Shown: positions 18,223-27,652 of the stretch, in pieces | Numbering within the stretch: the first letter of the stretch is position 1 | Layout: every line of letters starts with the position of its first letter | From: CAJWOS01 sp964502005 | GTDB taxonomy: Bacteria; Myxococcota_A; UBA796; UBA2385 | Assembly (NCBI GenBank): GCA_964502005.1 | Contig: CAZCUX010000017.1 | Span: 1 to 64,000 of the forward strand | Reading direction: 5' to 3' | DNA length: 64,000 nucleotides | Made by a program: the position numbers and the translations under genes | The notes under the pieces: model-generated | The model's input: the letters and a program-made list of their open reading frames with translations, nothing else | The model's database searches: none | Told to the model about the DNA's origin: nothing

Positions 18223-18662
18223 ATGGACTCGGGCTGGGCCTCGCGCGCCGCTGTCATCGACCTCTTCAGCAGGAAGGTCGTCGGCTGGGCCATGGAGGAC
18301 CACATGGAAGCGAACCTCTTTGTCGATCCGCTCCGCTGGGCGCCGGCTGTTCGGCAGCCTCGACCCTCACCATCCTCGCTTATCAGGCGCTACTGGACCC
18401 GCACCAAGCCGTCGTTGGAATGGGCCGGCGGGGCATCTGTTGGGGCAACGCCGTCGCTGCGTCCTCCATCTGGACCTTCATGCAGGAGCTGCAACAGAAC
18501 CAACGCCACAGCAGCGTCGCCCACGCACAGGCCGAGGTCGGCGACTCCATCCTCTCGCTCTGCAACCCCGTTCTGCCGCACAGCGCCAATGGCCGTCGCG
18601 GTCCGGTCCAGGCCGAAGAGGTGTTCCACGGGCTGATGTCCGCCCGACCCTCTGGTCCGTAA
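18223..18662 (+). pseudogene. Decayed IS3-type transposase fragment
   Basis: The first frame encodes RAAVIDLFSRKVVGWAMEDHM, typical of the catalytic rve domain of IS3-family transposases around the second catalytic Asp. After about 18350 the similarity moves to another frame (GNAVAASSIWTFMQELQQN, then a degenerate FYN...RRHSALG-like end and PVQAEEVFHGLM), stopping at 18662. The HSDRGSQY stretch is missing and at least one frameshift is present. It is an inactive C-terminal relic. Array A lies immediately upstream. Confidence 0.75.
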
Positions 18663-18741
18663 AAGAAGGGGCAAGGTCAGAGATGCTTCTCCCCACCCCG
18701 TCAGAACCATGCTAATGTTGCACCCATTGGTGGAGGCTCGT

Positions 18742-19401
18742 ATGTCTGCATGGCAAATCTTGGCAGGCGCCGCAGTCGGTGCTGGGTGTGGCGTCGCGGC
18801 GATGGTCGCCGCTCCCGTCTTGGCCCCCGTTGGGGTGCTCACGTTGGCCGGTGCTGGAATCGGCGTCGCAGCGGGTGGAGCCCTCGGGGCTGCCGGGGGC
18901 AAGGCGGCCGCCGACGCCGCAAACGCGGCGGAGCGAGAGGCCTACAACCGCGGGAAGGCAGAGGAAAAGGCCCGTCAAGAAGCCAAGTTCAACGGACTTC
19001 TCGGCAAGCTGGATCGGCTCAAGCAGCAACATCAGGACATACAGGCGTTCGAGAAGCGAATGGTCGCGCTGTTCGCGGTGGGCTTCTCGGCGGCCGCCTG
19101 CGATGGAGCGGTTTCGAGAGAGGAACAAGAACTGATCGAGTCTTTCGTCGGCGGCGCCGCTTTCAAGTGGCAGAGCACCTCCCTCCGCGCGAAGGTCGCC
19201 AAGCTGGCCAAGGCCCCCCCCAGCTTCGGGGACGCGATGGTTCTCCTGGATGAGGTGGCGGACCCATCTCTCGACGAGCTCATCGATGACCTCCTGGAGC
19301 TGACCATCATGGCTGATGGTGCCGAAGCTGCCGCAGAGACTGCCTTCCGTGCGGCTTGGAGACGCCACAAGGCGCGGCGGCGCGGCCGAGGTGTCGCATG
19401 A
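18742..19401 (+). CDS. TerB-like protein with glycine-zipper membrane segment
   Basis: The 219-residue protein has an N-terminal Gly/Ala-rich hydrophobic region (about residues 5-55, with repeated GxxxG such as GAGIGVAAGGALGAAGG) that could span or insert into membrane. A charged coiled-coil-like stretch follows (about 60-100). The C-terminal helical domain (FAVGFSAAACDGAVSREEQELIESF) resembles TerB-type domains. The ATG at 18742 has GGAGG five bases upstream. It overlaps the next gene (ATGA), so the two proteins are made together. I read the pair as a candidate defence or toxin module; this is an inference. Confidence 0.72.
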   Translation: MSAWQILAGAAVGAGCGVAAMVAAPVLAPVGVLTLAGAGIGVAAGGALGAAGGKAAADAANAAEREAYNRGKAEEKARQEAKFNGLLGKLDRLKQQHQDIQAFEKRMVALFAVGFSAAACDGAVSREEQELIESFVGGAAFKWQSTSLRAKVAKLAKAPPSFGDAMVLLDEVADPSLDELIDDLLELTIMADGAEAAAETAFRAAWRRHKARRRGRGVA

Positions 19402-21011
19402 GCGAGGACCTCGATGCGTTCCGGCGGCGGACGGCTCTGCTCGCACGGCAAAGACGTCGCACACACTTGGTTCCCGTCGCAGACCCCGCGTTGGTGGAGG
19501 CGCTGGAATCGTCCTCCACCAGCGAAGGCACAGAGGCGCTGCAGAAGCTCGTCATGGAAGACGACTTCGTGGACGAGCAGGCCGCCGACCGTGAGGCGCG
19601 AGTGTTCCTGGAAGAGCTCCAGCGAACCGTTCACGCAGGCCGCATCAACGACGTGGTCCTGGCCAGCAGAAGGGCGGTGCTGGATGCGGTTGTCCGGCCG
19701 TTCGGGTTGGGGCGACTCGTCGCACGAGCAGATCGCCGGGGAGGGGCGGTCCTCACGCTTCACAACGCGGAGACGGCTCGCGCGGAGGGATGGGCGACTG
19801 CCTCCGAATTCGCAGACCCCAACAAGATGGCAGCGTTTCGGGAACGGATGGAGGCGCCATTCGACAGGGGCACCTACGAGGTCGACCCTGGCCGCAAGGC
19901 TGCGATTCGGGCTGCAACCGGCGAAGACGCCTACACGGGCCGGCCCCTGGGCGACCGCGTGAACATTGACCACGTTGTCTCGGCGCGCGAGCTGCATGGA
20001 ACGGGAGACCCCGACAATGGGGTTCGTGAACGCCCGGATCTCGCCTTCCATATGCGTGAACAGCAGGTAGTGGCCTTCGCGACCTCCGACGCGAACCTGG
20101 CAGCGACCGATGAGGGCCTGAACAAGAGCAAAAAGGCCCAACCATTGGCGGAGTGGATGGACAAGGAGAGGCCCGACGGTTCAACGAACGCCGAACGATA
20201 CGGGGTCGACCGAGACAAGGCGATTGCCCGAGATGCCGAAGCACGCAGTGAGCTGCATCGACAGAAGCAAGCAGCCGCAGCGAAGTACTACGCCAGTGGT
20301 ATCGTGAAGACCGGAGCGCAAGAGGCTGCGCGAATGGGGTTCCAGCAGGCGCTCGGGCTGATGCTCGTGGAGCTAATCGAAGCCTTGTTCGACGAAGCGG
20401 CCGTCTATCTCCGCGACCGGCCGGGACTGGATGGCACGCTCATTCCAAGACTGCGCGCTTCGTTAGAGACAATCGCCCGCCGAGTCGTCTCGAAGTGGCG
20501 AGAGGCGGTGGCAGCGTTTCGGGACGGCGCAATCAGTGGGTTCCTCTCGAACCTCGTGACCGTACTGCTGAACATGATTGTGACCACGTCGAAGCGAGTC
20601 GTTCGCGTTCTTCGGGAGGGTGTGTTCTCCTTGGGGCGGGCTGTGAAGCTCATCGTCGCCCCGCCAGACCACCTCACCCCCGCACAGGCTATGCACGAGG
20701 CCTCCAAGCTGGTTGCGGCGGGCTCAATGGTTGCGGCTGGCGTGATTGCAGAGGAGTTCGTAGAGAAGGCCATCGCGAGTGTCCCGCTGCTGGTGCCGGT
20801 CGCAGAGCCACTCACCATCATCATTGTCGGAACCGGGACTGGTCTCGCGACAGTGATGCTTGCCTACCTTATCGATGAAGTCGACGTTTTCGGTGTTCGG
20901 CGGGATGAGGAGGCGAGCAGGAGCCACACCTTGCTGGATGAGCGCCTTGACCTCGCCGCGTCTCGCCTTGAGCGGGAGCTCAGCGACCCTATGTTTGCGG
21001 GACTCACCTAA
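19398..21011 (+). CDS. Putative HNH-type nuclease with C-terminal membrane segments
   Basis: The 537-residue protein has three parts. Residues 1-150 are a charged helical region. Residues about 165-250 look like an HNH-fold nuclease: IDHVVSARELH with D191-H192, then DANLAATDEGLNKSKK with N233 and N242, giving a D-H...N...N pattern and the basic NKSKK typical of HNH enzymes. The C-terminal half has amphipathic and hydrophobic segments, including two likely membrane helices between about residues 435 and 495. A membrane-associated nuclease coupled to a TerB/glycine-zipper partner is unlike the housekeeping neighbours. The expected DNA or RNA cleavage is untested; no zinc-finger Cys pairs are visible. 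Confidence 0.65.
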   Translation: MSEDLDAFRRRTALLARQRRRTHLVPVADPALVEALESSSTSEGTEALQKLVMEDDFVDEQAADREARVFLEELQRTVHAGRINDVVLASRRAVLDAVVRPFGLGRLVARADRRGGAVLTLHNAETARAEGWATASEFADPNKMAAFRERMEAPFDRGTYEVDPGRKAAIRAATGEDAYTGRPLGDRVNIDHVVSARELHGTGDPDNGVRERPDLAFHMREQQVVAFATSDANLAATDEGLNKSKKAQPLAEWMDKERPDGSTNAERYGVDRDKAIARDAEARSELHRQKQAAAAKYYASGIVKTGAQEAARMGFQQALGLMLVELIEALFDEAAVYLRDRPGLDGTLIPRLRASLETIARRVVSKWREAVAAFRDGAISGFLSNLVTVLLNMIVTTSKRVVRVLREGVFSLGRAVKLIVAPPDHLTPAQAMHEASKLVAAGSMVAAGVIAEEFVEKAIASVPLLVPVAEPLTIIIVGTGTGLATVMLAYLIDEVDVFGVRRDEEASRSHTLLDERLDLAASRLERELSDPMFAGLT

Positions 21012-21446
<435 letters not shown>

Positions 21447-22138
21447 ATGCATAGACCAGTCCAGCAACGACGCGCACGGATGGTATGCCGGATGCTACCT
21501 TGGGTCATCGCACGCTATCCCCTCACGGCGTTGCTGCTGGGTTGTGTGGCGCCAGCGTCAACGGAAGCGTCTGGTGAGGGTGGCGATGGAGAAGGCGAGC
21601 AGAGGTGTCCGGTCTCGGCAGGCGCGTTGCACGCCGAGACTCCGGTGCCAGGATGGCCGGGATCTGTGGTGGACATGCTTGCGGATTTGTCGGGAGCGGT
21701 AGATTGCGCGTGGTCTGGGTCCCATGGCGCCACGGAAGCGAATCACGCTGTTTTGGAGATGGTCCACGGGGGGGCGAGGTCTCTTTTGGAGAGTACGGGG
21801 GAGAGGCCGGGCCGCAAGGGTATTGCAGTGCCAGTGTGAGCTTTCGGTCGGACTTCTCGATAACGAGTGACGCGGTTTCTCTGAGCTTTTCCACGGGGGC
21901 GAGCATTCACAGGGATACCCGCGGGGCCTTCACGTTTTCGTCGACGGACAATGACCTCGCGGCGGACCTCCTGTCCGTGGAATCCTCGTTCACCGGCAAC
22001 CAAGAAGTGGTGACAGCATGGCAAGAAGTGTCGTTCACGGGGGCGCTGGACCCGGCCACGGGAAGCTGGCAGTTGTATCTGGAGGGGACGCTGGCATCGG
22101 GACAGGCTTGGCACCTCCGGGGGGATTGCGAGGACTGA
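21447..22138 (+). pseudogene. Frameshifted lipoprotein gene
   Basis: From ATG 21447 (GGAGG at 21438-21442) the frame encodes a basic N terminus, a lipoprotein signal with lipobox LLLGC, and an exported Gly/Glu-rich segment up to about 21765. The coding signal then continues in another frame (GEVSFGEYGGEAGPQGYCSASVSF and on) to the TGA at 22138. The switch coincides with a run of seven Gs near 21764-21770. This can be a sequencing error, a true disruption, or an on/off slippage tract. The second part is beta-rich (SASVSFRSDFSITSDAVSLSF). No family recognised. Confidence 0.6.
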
Positions 22139-22203
22139 CCCGTCAACGCGGGACATGAACCTGCGGAGACTCTGTGGCGCGGATTGCGCAAGGGACTTGC
22201 ATC

Positions 22204-22461
22204 GCGTCCGGGGTGGTCCAAGACCACCCCACCCCCCGATAGAATCGCGTCCGGGCTGGTCCAAGACCACCGGGACCCCCGGTAGAATCGCGTCCGGGCT
22301 GGTCCAAGACCACCGGGACCCCCGGTAGAATCGCGTCCGGGGTGGTCCAAGACCACCCCACCCCCCGGTCGCATCGCGTCCGGGCTGGTCCAAGACCACC
22401 CCACCCCCCGGTAGAATCGCGTCCGGGGTGGTCCAAGACCACCCCATCCCCCGATTCGATG
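22204..22461 (+). repeat. Tandem array B, six 43-nt hairpin units
   Basis: GCGTCCGGG recurs at 22204, 22247, 22290, 22333, 22376 and 22419, a strict 43-nt period. Each unit contains TGGTC-CAA-GACCA. In copies 1, 4 and 6 this extends to a perfect 9-bp stem (GGGGTGGTC/GACCACCCC), while copies 2, 3 and 5 carry CTGGTC variants. Units end in A/CCCCC and TAGAATC. It lies in the 776-base gap between the broken lipoprotein gene and the permease gene. Confidence 0.92.
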
Positions 22462-22914
22462 TGGTAGTGGTGCGGTTTTTGGGGGTCGGGTGCGTGGCGG
22501 GAGGTGTTTGGGTGGGCGCGCGCGGTCCTCGGGGCACCGGACCCGCGGGCGCCTCGGGGCGCGAGGGGCACGCTGCGGCGTAACGCGCGCGTTGTAGGCC
22601 TTGGAGACGTCTGCCAGGCCCGCAGTCCCGCCGAAGCCGCGGCACCATGCCTGCCCGCAGGCGGCGGACGCGGTGGCGGAATGGGTCGAGGTGGGCACTC
22701 GTGGCTACGCTGCCGCCATCGACCACGATTGGATGTTGCGGTTGTTGGTGTACCGGCGCGACGGTTTGGACCTGTGGGTACACCAAGGGAGGAAACGACG
22801 GTCGCGCCGCGTTGTCAACAGCGTATGCGCGTGCGCCTTGACAAATGTATATGCATCATATTTCGCGCGACGTTGGCGCTTCGTTTGTTTGTCCTCCTTG
22901 GACAATGTTGCAGA
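22462..22914. other. Intergenic stretch after array B
   Basis: No gene can be supported. A plus-strand frame at about 22601-22918 contains a plausible stretch (GYAAAIDHDWMLRLLVYRRDGLDLW) but has no recognisable family. A hairpin TTGTCC/GGACAA (22889-22905) lies just beyond the permease stop and may be its weak terminator. Confidence 0.4.
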
Positions 22915-24228
22915 TTAGCTGCGCGTTGCGGCCATGATGGCGCGCAAAAGAAAGCCGAGACCGAGCAATGCAAGCCCCGCGAGCCATACCTGCCACTCGA
23001 TAAAGAAGGCGAGACCGAAGCAAGCGATGAGCCCCGCCAAGGCCACCCATCGCGGGAAGCGACGTGCCTCGTCGGGAAGTTGCAGCGCGCAAAGGTTCGT
23101 TAGCCCATAATAAACCAGCACCGTAAACGCGCTAAATGACCATGTGGTGTGGATGTCACCGAGGAGCACCAGCATGGCGGTGACCGCGCCGACAACCCAT
23201 ACGGCCCGTGTCGGGCTGCGCGTCGCGTCGTCGATGTAGTCGAGCGCTGCGGGCATCTCGCGTCGCCGCGCCATCGCGAGGAGCACGCGGCTCAAGCCCA
23301 ACAACAGGTTGAGCAGCACCCCCGCCATGGCCGTGACCGCGCCGCCCGCGACCAGCCAAGCGACCTCGGGGTGCCGAAATGTCCGCGCGACCACCTCTAA
23401 GGGCGCTGCGGCCGCGCGGGTCGCCGCTGCGAAGGTTTCGGGGCCCACGACCGCCACCGCGGTAGCCGCGACCGCCAGGTAGAGGAACATCGACAGGAAC
23501 AGCGTCGTGATGATGGCGCGCGGGATAGTACGCGCCGGCTCGCGCACCTCTTCCCCCAATGTGGCGATGCGCCCGTAGCCTGTATAGGCGACGAACATCA
23601 GCGCCGTTGCGTGCAAGAGCGTGTCTGTGGGACGGAGCGCGCTCATCCACGGACCCGCGCCGATTCGCGCGGCCAGCAGCTCCGTGTCGACGCTCCACCA
23701 GCCGAAACCGACGAACGCGCCGAGCGCCGTCAGGGTGAGGCTCACGACCGCGACATTGGCTTGGTTGGACCGTTGGAGGCCGCTCGCGACCAGCGCGGTG
23801 AGGACCAGCACGATGGCAAGCGCCACCCCGACGCGGTTTTCGACGGCATTGGCCACGCCGAGCGTATGGAGCAAGTAACCGGCGCAGCCGAGTGCGGCGG
23901 TCGCAGCCGACGCGCTCTTGGCGGCGAGGAACATCCAGCCCGCGGCGTACCCTGCGACGGGATGTACGAACTTGTGCCCGTACTCGTAGGTTCCCCCGCT
24001 GACCGGGTGCGCCGCGGCGAGCTGTGCGCTCGACAGGCCGTTGGCTGTGGCGACGAGCGCTGCGAGCACGACTGCGCCGACGACCCCCGCGCCGACGAGT
24101 CCGGTGGCGATGCCGAGGCTGACGAATACGCCCGTGCCGAGGATAGAGCCGAGGCCCATCCACACGGCGCCCCACAGCCCGACGACGCGTGCAAGGGAGG
24201 CTGGTTTGCCCGAATCTGGCGTGCTCAC
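22915..24228 (-). CDS. APC-superfamily amino-acid permease
   Basis: The 437-residue protein has about 12 membrane helices and the features of the amino acid/polyamine/organocation family. Helix 1 carries the unwound GSILGTGVFVSLG motif that binds the amino-acid carboxylate, and HPVSGGTYEYGHKFVHPVAGYAAGW follows in helices 2-3. The GEEVREPARTIPRAI loop is also typical. It imports or exchanges an unidentified amino acid across the inner membrane. GTG 24228 is preferred to GTG 24234 because GGAG then sits at six-base spacing. Confidence 0.9.
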   Translation of the reverse strand: MSTPDSGKPASLARVVGLWGAVWMGLGSILGTGVFVSLGIATGLVGAGVVGAVVLAALVATANGLSSAQLAAAHPVSGGTYEYGHKFVHPVAGYAAGWMFLAAKSASAATAALGCAGYLLHTLGVANAVENRVGVALAIVLVLTALVASGLQRSNQANVAVVSLTLTALGAFVGFGWWSVDTELLAARIGAGPWMSALRPTDTLLHATALMFVAYTGYGRIATLGEEVREPARTIPRAIITTLFLSMFLYLAVAATAVAVVGPETFAAATRAAAAPLEVVARTFRHPEVAWLVAGGAVTAMAGVLLNLLLGLSRVLLAMARRREMPAALDYIDDATRSPTRAVWVVGAVTAMLVLLGDIHTTWSFSAFTVLVYYGLTNLCALQLPDEARRFPRWVALAGLIACFGLAFFIEWQVWLAGLALLGLGFLLRAIMAATRS

Positions 24229-24401
24229 GGCCACCTCCGCCGCTGTTGCGCTGCATCAAGGGCATTCATTCCGCTCTATTTATCCGTTTGGTGCGCTACG
24301 CCAAGGGTCCCTGTGTAGGGCTTGTGTCCTTCGCACAGTATTGCACAGCGGCGCGTGTTTCCAATGGTAGTGCTGCAAGGCCAGCAAACCAAGGAGCTGT
24401 C

Positions 24402-24743
24402 ATGTCTGTACACGTCCGTTGTGGTTGGAGCTGCGTTGCCCTTCGTGCAGGGCTCGGTGTATTTCGCAATTCCCTGATGGTTGGGCTTGTCTGTGGGTTC
24501 GCCTTGAACGGCTGTGGGCCGGGGCCGCATGCCGAGGGGAAAGCGCTGGCGAATGATGCTTGTGTTGCATCCAAGAGCGCGGACGACCCTGTCAAGCTCG
24601 CGGCGTCGCTGACAGAACACAAAGAGAAGGCGACGAAGCTCGCGGAGAAATATGTTTCAAATCCGGACAACCTGGCCTTGTTCCAGCAAGGGTACGCCGA
24701 AGGCACGGCAGAGTGCTTGAAAGCGGTCATTGGACCAAAATAG
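24402..24743 (+). CDS. Small lipoprotein
   Basis: The 113-residue protein has a long N-region, a hydrophobic stretch and a lipobox (FALNGC), followed by about 75 polar residues (KLAASLTEHKEKATKLAEKYVSNPDN). The ATG at 24402 has AAGGAG five bases upstream, a strong site. It converges on the peroxidase gene. Function unknown. Confidence 0.7.
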   Translation: MSVHVRCGWSCVALRAGLGVFRNSLMVGLVCGFALNGCGPGPHAEGKALANDACVASKSADDPVKLAASLTEHKEKATKLAEKYVSNPDNLALFQQGYAEGTAECLKAVIGPK

Positions 24744-24772
24744 AGTAGATACGTCCGCGACAACAGCGACCC

Positions 24773-25975
24773 TTACGGCACCACCGGAACGCACCCCGCA
24801 TCGTCAAGGTCGGGGTCGGCCGGGCAAAATGGGGTCTGTAAATAAGGGCGCGCGTTGGCTCCCGCGTCGGTCAGTGCGGACAGAAAAGCGAGCATTTGCT
24901 CCTTTTCGGTCTCCGAGAGCGCGAAGCCGGTGATGCGTGGGTCTTTGTATGGGCTTTGCGCGCCGTCTCCGGGCCAGGGGCCGCCGACGAGCAAGCGCCC
25001 ACCACGCGCGTAGGCGTCGAGAATGTCGCCCAACGCATGAAAGGAGCCGTCGTGGCCCCACGGGCCGGTCTCCGCGACGCCACGGAGGCTCGGCACACGG
25101 AATCGGCCCATGTCTGCGGGGTCGCCGGTGAGCGCGTAGAGGCCTGTCTCTTCCGGGGGCAGACCGCCTCGCCCGTCGATGTTGTACATGCCGATGTTGA
25201 CATATTCCGGTGTGTCGGCGAGCGGTTCGCCTGTCGCGTCGGCGGGCAGGTTGAAGAACAAGCCACCGTGGCAGCCGCCGCAGCCCAAGCGTTCGGAGTA
25301 AAAGAGCGCTCTCCCGGCCAACGCGTCGCCGCCAAGGGCGCTTTCGTCCCCCAGGAGGTAGCGGTCATAGGGCGTGTCGCCAGCGACAATCAAGATTTCA
25401 TACGCGACAATCGCGGCTTGTAGGTTTTCGAGGGTGATGGGGGTTTCGTGGTCGGGGTATGCTGCTGCGAAAAGGGGCGGGTATAGGGGGATTTCGGCGA
25501 TACGTCGCGCGACGGTGTCGGGGTCTGCGCCCATCTCGATGGGGTGCGTGCCAAAGAGGGGCGTGTCCATTTGCTCGGTGAGGTCGGTGAGCGAGGGGGC
25601 GCGCCATGTGAGGGGACCGCGCCACGCGAGGTTGAGCAACGAGAGGGTATTTCGGGTGTGGACCTCGTTTGTGGCGCCGACCGCCGTTACAAAACCGTCG
25701 GTGTAGCCCTTTTTGCCCTCGTGGCAGATACCGCAGGAACGTTTGCCATTCTCCGAGAGGCGAAAGTCATGAAACAAAAAGCGGCCCAAGTCGGCTTGCG
25801 CTTGTGTGGGCAATGGCGTTGGGAGCGGGGGGAAGTGTGGGGGCAGCGAAACGTCGACGGGTGCTGGGCGGTCGTTTGCCGAGTCTTGGTGCAGCTTCTC
25901 GGGGCTGCACGCGACGGAGATGATGAGTGGGATTGCGCGCAGTCGCAAATGAGTGGTCTTGGCTCGCGACTTCAT
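24773..25975 (-). CDS. Di-heme cytochrome c peroxidase-family lipoprotein
   Basis: The 400-residue protein has a lipoprotein signal (lipobox ISVAC, Cys23) and two heme c motifs, CGICH at 81-85 and CGGCH at 232-236, in the spacing of the CcpA/MauG family. FGTHPIEMGAD and RFRVPSLRGVAETGPWGHDGSF are family hallmarks around the second heme. It resembles the di-heme group first named in Myxococcus (MXAN_0977 type) and MbnH. Members reduce peroxide or oxidise a protein partner in the periplasm. The adjacent upstream lipoprotein lacks the four-Cys pattern expected of the usual partner. Confidence 0.88.
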   Translation of the reverse strand: MKSRAKTTHLRLRAIPLIISVACSPEKLHQDSANDRPAPVDVSLPPHFPPLPTPLPTQAQADLGRFLFHDFRLSENGKRSCGICHEGKKGYTDGFVTAVGATNEVHTRNTLSLLNLAWRGPLTWRAPSLTDLTEQMDTPLFGTHPIEMGADPDTVARRIAEIPLYPPLFAAAYPDHETPITLENLQAAIVAYEILIVAGDTPYDRYLLGDESALGGDALAGRALFYSERLGCGGCHGGLFFNLPADATGEPLADTPEYVNIGMYNIDGRGGLPPEETGLYALTGDPADMGRFRVPSLRGVAETGPWGHDGSFHALGDILDAYARGGRLLVGGPWPGDGAQSPYKDPRITGFALSETEKEQMLAFLSALTDAGANARPYLQTPFCPADPDLDDAGCVPVVP

Positions 25976-26121
25976 CGGTGTCCACCCGACCTGCTTCGCC
26001 GGTCATATGGGAATGTAGCTGTGTCTCGGTATCGTACGCCCACATTCATGCGTCGCGCATTCTTGGGAATACGCAACGTTGGAGGGCGTAGCGGTGTGCA
26101 ACGTAGGAGCCGAGGTCGCGC

Positions 26122-26724
26122 TCACTCTTCTTTGACGACGGTGAACCACACTTCGGCGGGCGCACCTTCGGCCACGCGAATGGTGTAGGCGCCCCAGTCG
26201 TGGAAGGCCCAGCGCTGGTCAGAAATGCCGGCGTCGGGACACGCGGCGTTTTTGAGGACGGGGGAAAACGCTTCGCCGCCAAAAATCTCGATTTCGACGC
26301 CCTCATCGGCAAAGAACCGCACAACGGTCATCCAGTCGGGCACTTCGACGGTCATCCAGCCGTCGCCGGTGGGGGGCATCTGGAGCATCCAGCTGGCGCC
26401 TTCTGCGGGGAGCACGATGGCTGTATTGGCTTCGGCTTCGCTTGCCCCCAATACAAGTGGGGTGGGCGCGCTGCCTCGCAGTGCGCAGCCAGCAGCGGCA
26501 TAGGTATCGTTTGCGCCGTATTCGCTGTCGTCGGTCGTGTTTTCCTCGCCGGTGTCATCGTCGGTGGTGCCGTCGGTGGTCCCTTCGCCTGTGGTTCCAT
26601 CCGTGCTACTATCGGTCGTATCGTTCGGTATTGTCTCGCTGTTGGTCCCCTGGGTCTCGCCCGATTTTTCGGGTTCGCTGCACGCGCAGAGAGTGAGGAG
26701 AGTGAAGGCGGTGAGGCGGTGCAT
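26122..26724 (-). CDS. Lipoprotein with Thr/Asp-rich linker
   Basis: The 200-residue protein has lipobox LCAC (Cys15), a long Thr/Asp/Glu/Gly linker (about residues 18-65, with TTDGTTGEGTTDG repeats) and a compact C-terminal domain with two Cys (GCAL, ACPD) and many Trp residues. That domain looks beta-rich (SWMLQMPPTGDGWMTVEVPDWMTV), in the style of binding domains. ATG 26724 follows GGGAGC. It follows the thioredoxin-like lipoprotein gene by a 32-base gap and may form an operon with it. Family not recognised. Confidence 0.75.
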   Translation of the reverse strand: MHRLTAFTLLTLCACSEPEKSGETQGTNSETIPNDTTDSSTDGTTGEGTTDGTTDDDTGEENTTDDSEYGANDTYAAAGCALRGSAPTPLVLGASEAEANTAIVLPAEGASWMLQMPPTGDGWMTVEVPDWMTVVRFFADEGVEIEIFGGEAFSPVLKNAACPDAGISDQRWAFHDWGAYTIRVAEGAPAEVWFTVVKEE

Positions 26725-26756
26725 GGCGTGCTCCCAGGTTGTATGGCGTTGGTGGT

Positions 26757-27521
26757 TTAGGGGATGGCGGTAGGTAGTACGTCGGTGAGCGCGAGCACTT
26801 GGTCTTGCCCGGAGCGGCAGGTGACAATGCGCATCTCCGCGTCCAACAAGCAGACGCCCGGCAAGGTATGCCCATCGTAAGGGAGCCGTTGAAGGGCTTC
26901 TTGGGCGGTGTCGGCAAACACGGGAACGGGGCCGGCGTCGATTTCTGCGGCGTACGCGATGGCGTCGGCGGCGGCGGGGGGGCCGGCGGTGCGGCTCTCG
27001 AACAGCACAATCATGGGCTGGATGTCGACGCTGTACTCGCTTGCGAGCACCGTGACGTCGTTTTCGAGGTTGGCCGCCTCGGCCTTGCAGTTGGGACACC
27101 ACGCCGCGGTCAGGAACATGACGATGGGCTGCCCTTGGAAGTCCCACAACGACACGGTCTCTTCGCAGGGGTCCGCGAACTGGAGGTTTGCGACGACGTC
27201 ACCTTCTTCGGCGCCCGATGCTGCGAGGGTGCCGTCATCGCCGTGGGGCCAACCGCATGCGTAGCAGACCTCAGCGGGGTCGTTGGGATTGCTCACACAG
27301 AGCACTTCTTCGTTGTCGGTGAGTCCGTCGCCATCGGTGTCGGCGAGGGATGGGTCGGTGCCCATTTCGACTTCGGTGCAGTCGTCGAGGCCGTCATTGT
27401 CGGAATCTGCCGACGATTCGCAGCCTGTATCGGTGGTGTTGGTGGACTTGGTCGTGTCGGCCGCGGGCTCGGAAGCGCACCCGGCGGCGAGGAACAGGAA
27501 TCCGAAAACGTGGCGCTTCAT
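26757..27521 (-). CDS. Thioredoxin-fold lipoprotein with calcium-binding repeats
   Basis: The 254-residue protein has lipobox LAAGC (Cys15). Residues about 38-80 form two thrombospondin type-3-like calcium motifs (DSDNDGLDDCTEVEMGTDP, DTDGDGLTDNEE). The C-terminal part is a redoxin domain with AAWCPNCK (C142, C145), the thioredoxin-type CxxC site. It probably reduces or isomerises disulfides, or handles metal, on the cell surface. It is the first of two closely spaced lipoprotein genes. Confidence 0.87.
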   Translation of the reverse strand: MKRHVFGFLFLAAGCASEPAADTTKSTNTTDTGCESSADSDNDGLDDCTEVEMGTDPSLADTDGDGLTDNEEVLCVSNPNDPAEVCYACGWPHGDDGTLAASGAEEGDVVANLQFADPCEETVSLWDFQGQPIVMFLTAAWCPNCKAEAANLENDVTVLASEYSVDIQPMIVLFESRTAGPPAAADAIAYAAEIDAGPVPVFADTAQEALQRLPYDGHTLPGVCLLDAEMRIVTCRSGQDQVLALTDVLPTAIP

Positions 27522-27652
27522 CGGGAGTCCAATCGGGCGTTTTTTACACGTTGCAGGTTTGGCTACGCCGTTGGTATACCCGATGAAGCGGTGGTTGGGC
27601 CGTGAGATTTCAGAGAATTTGTTGTCGCGTGAGGGATTCGGGAAGGGACGAT

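Noticed and set aside
22200..22700. A repetitive Trp/Gly/Pro-rich protein encoded on the minus strand across array B
   Set aside because: The reading frame is a by-product of GC-rich 43-nt repeats; 43 is not a multiple of three, it lacks a start signal and the non-repeated part has no coding character.
22504..23103. Plus-strand 199-residue frame after array B
   Set aside because: It is Arg/Gly-rich without domain and runs antisense into the permease gene.
24773..26724. Di-heme protein plus neighbouring lipoprotein as an MbnH/MbnP-type pair
   Set aside because: The neighbour has only two obvious Cys in its folded part and no four-Cys metal motif, so the pairing is not supported.
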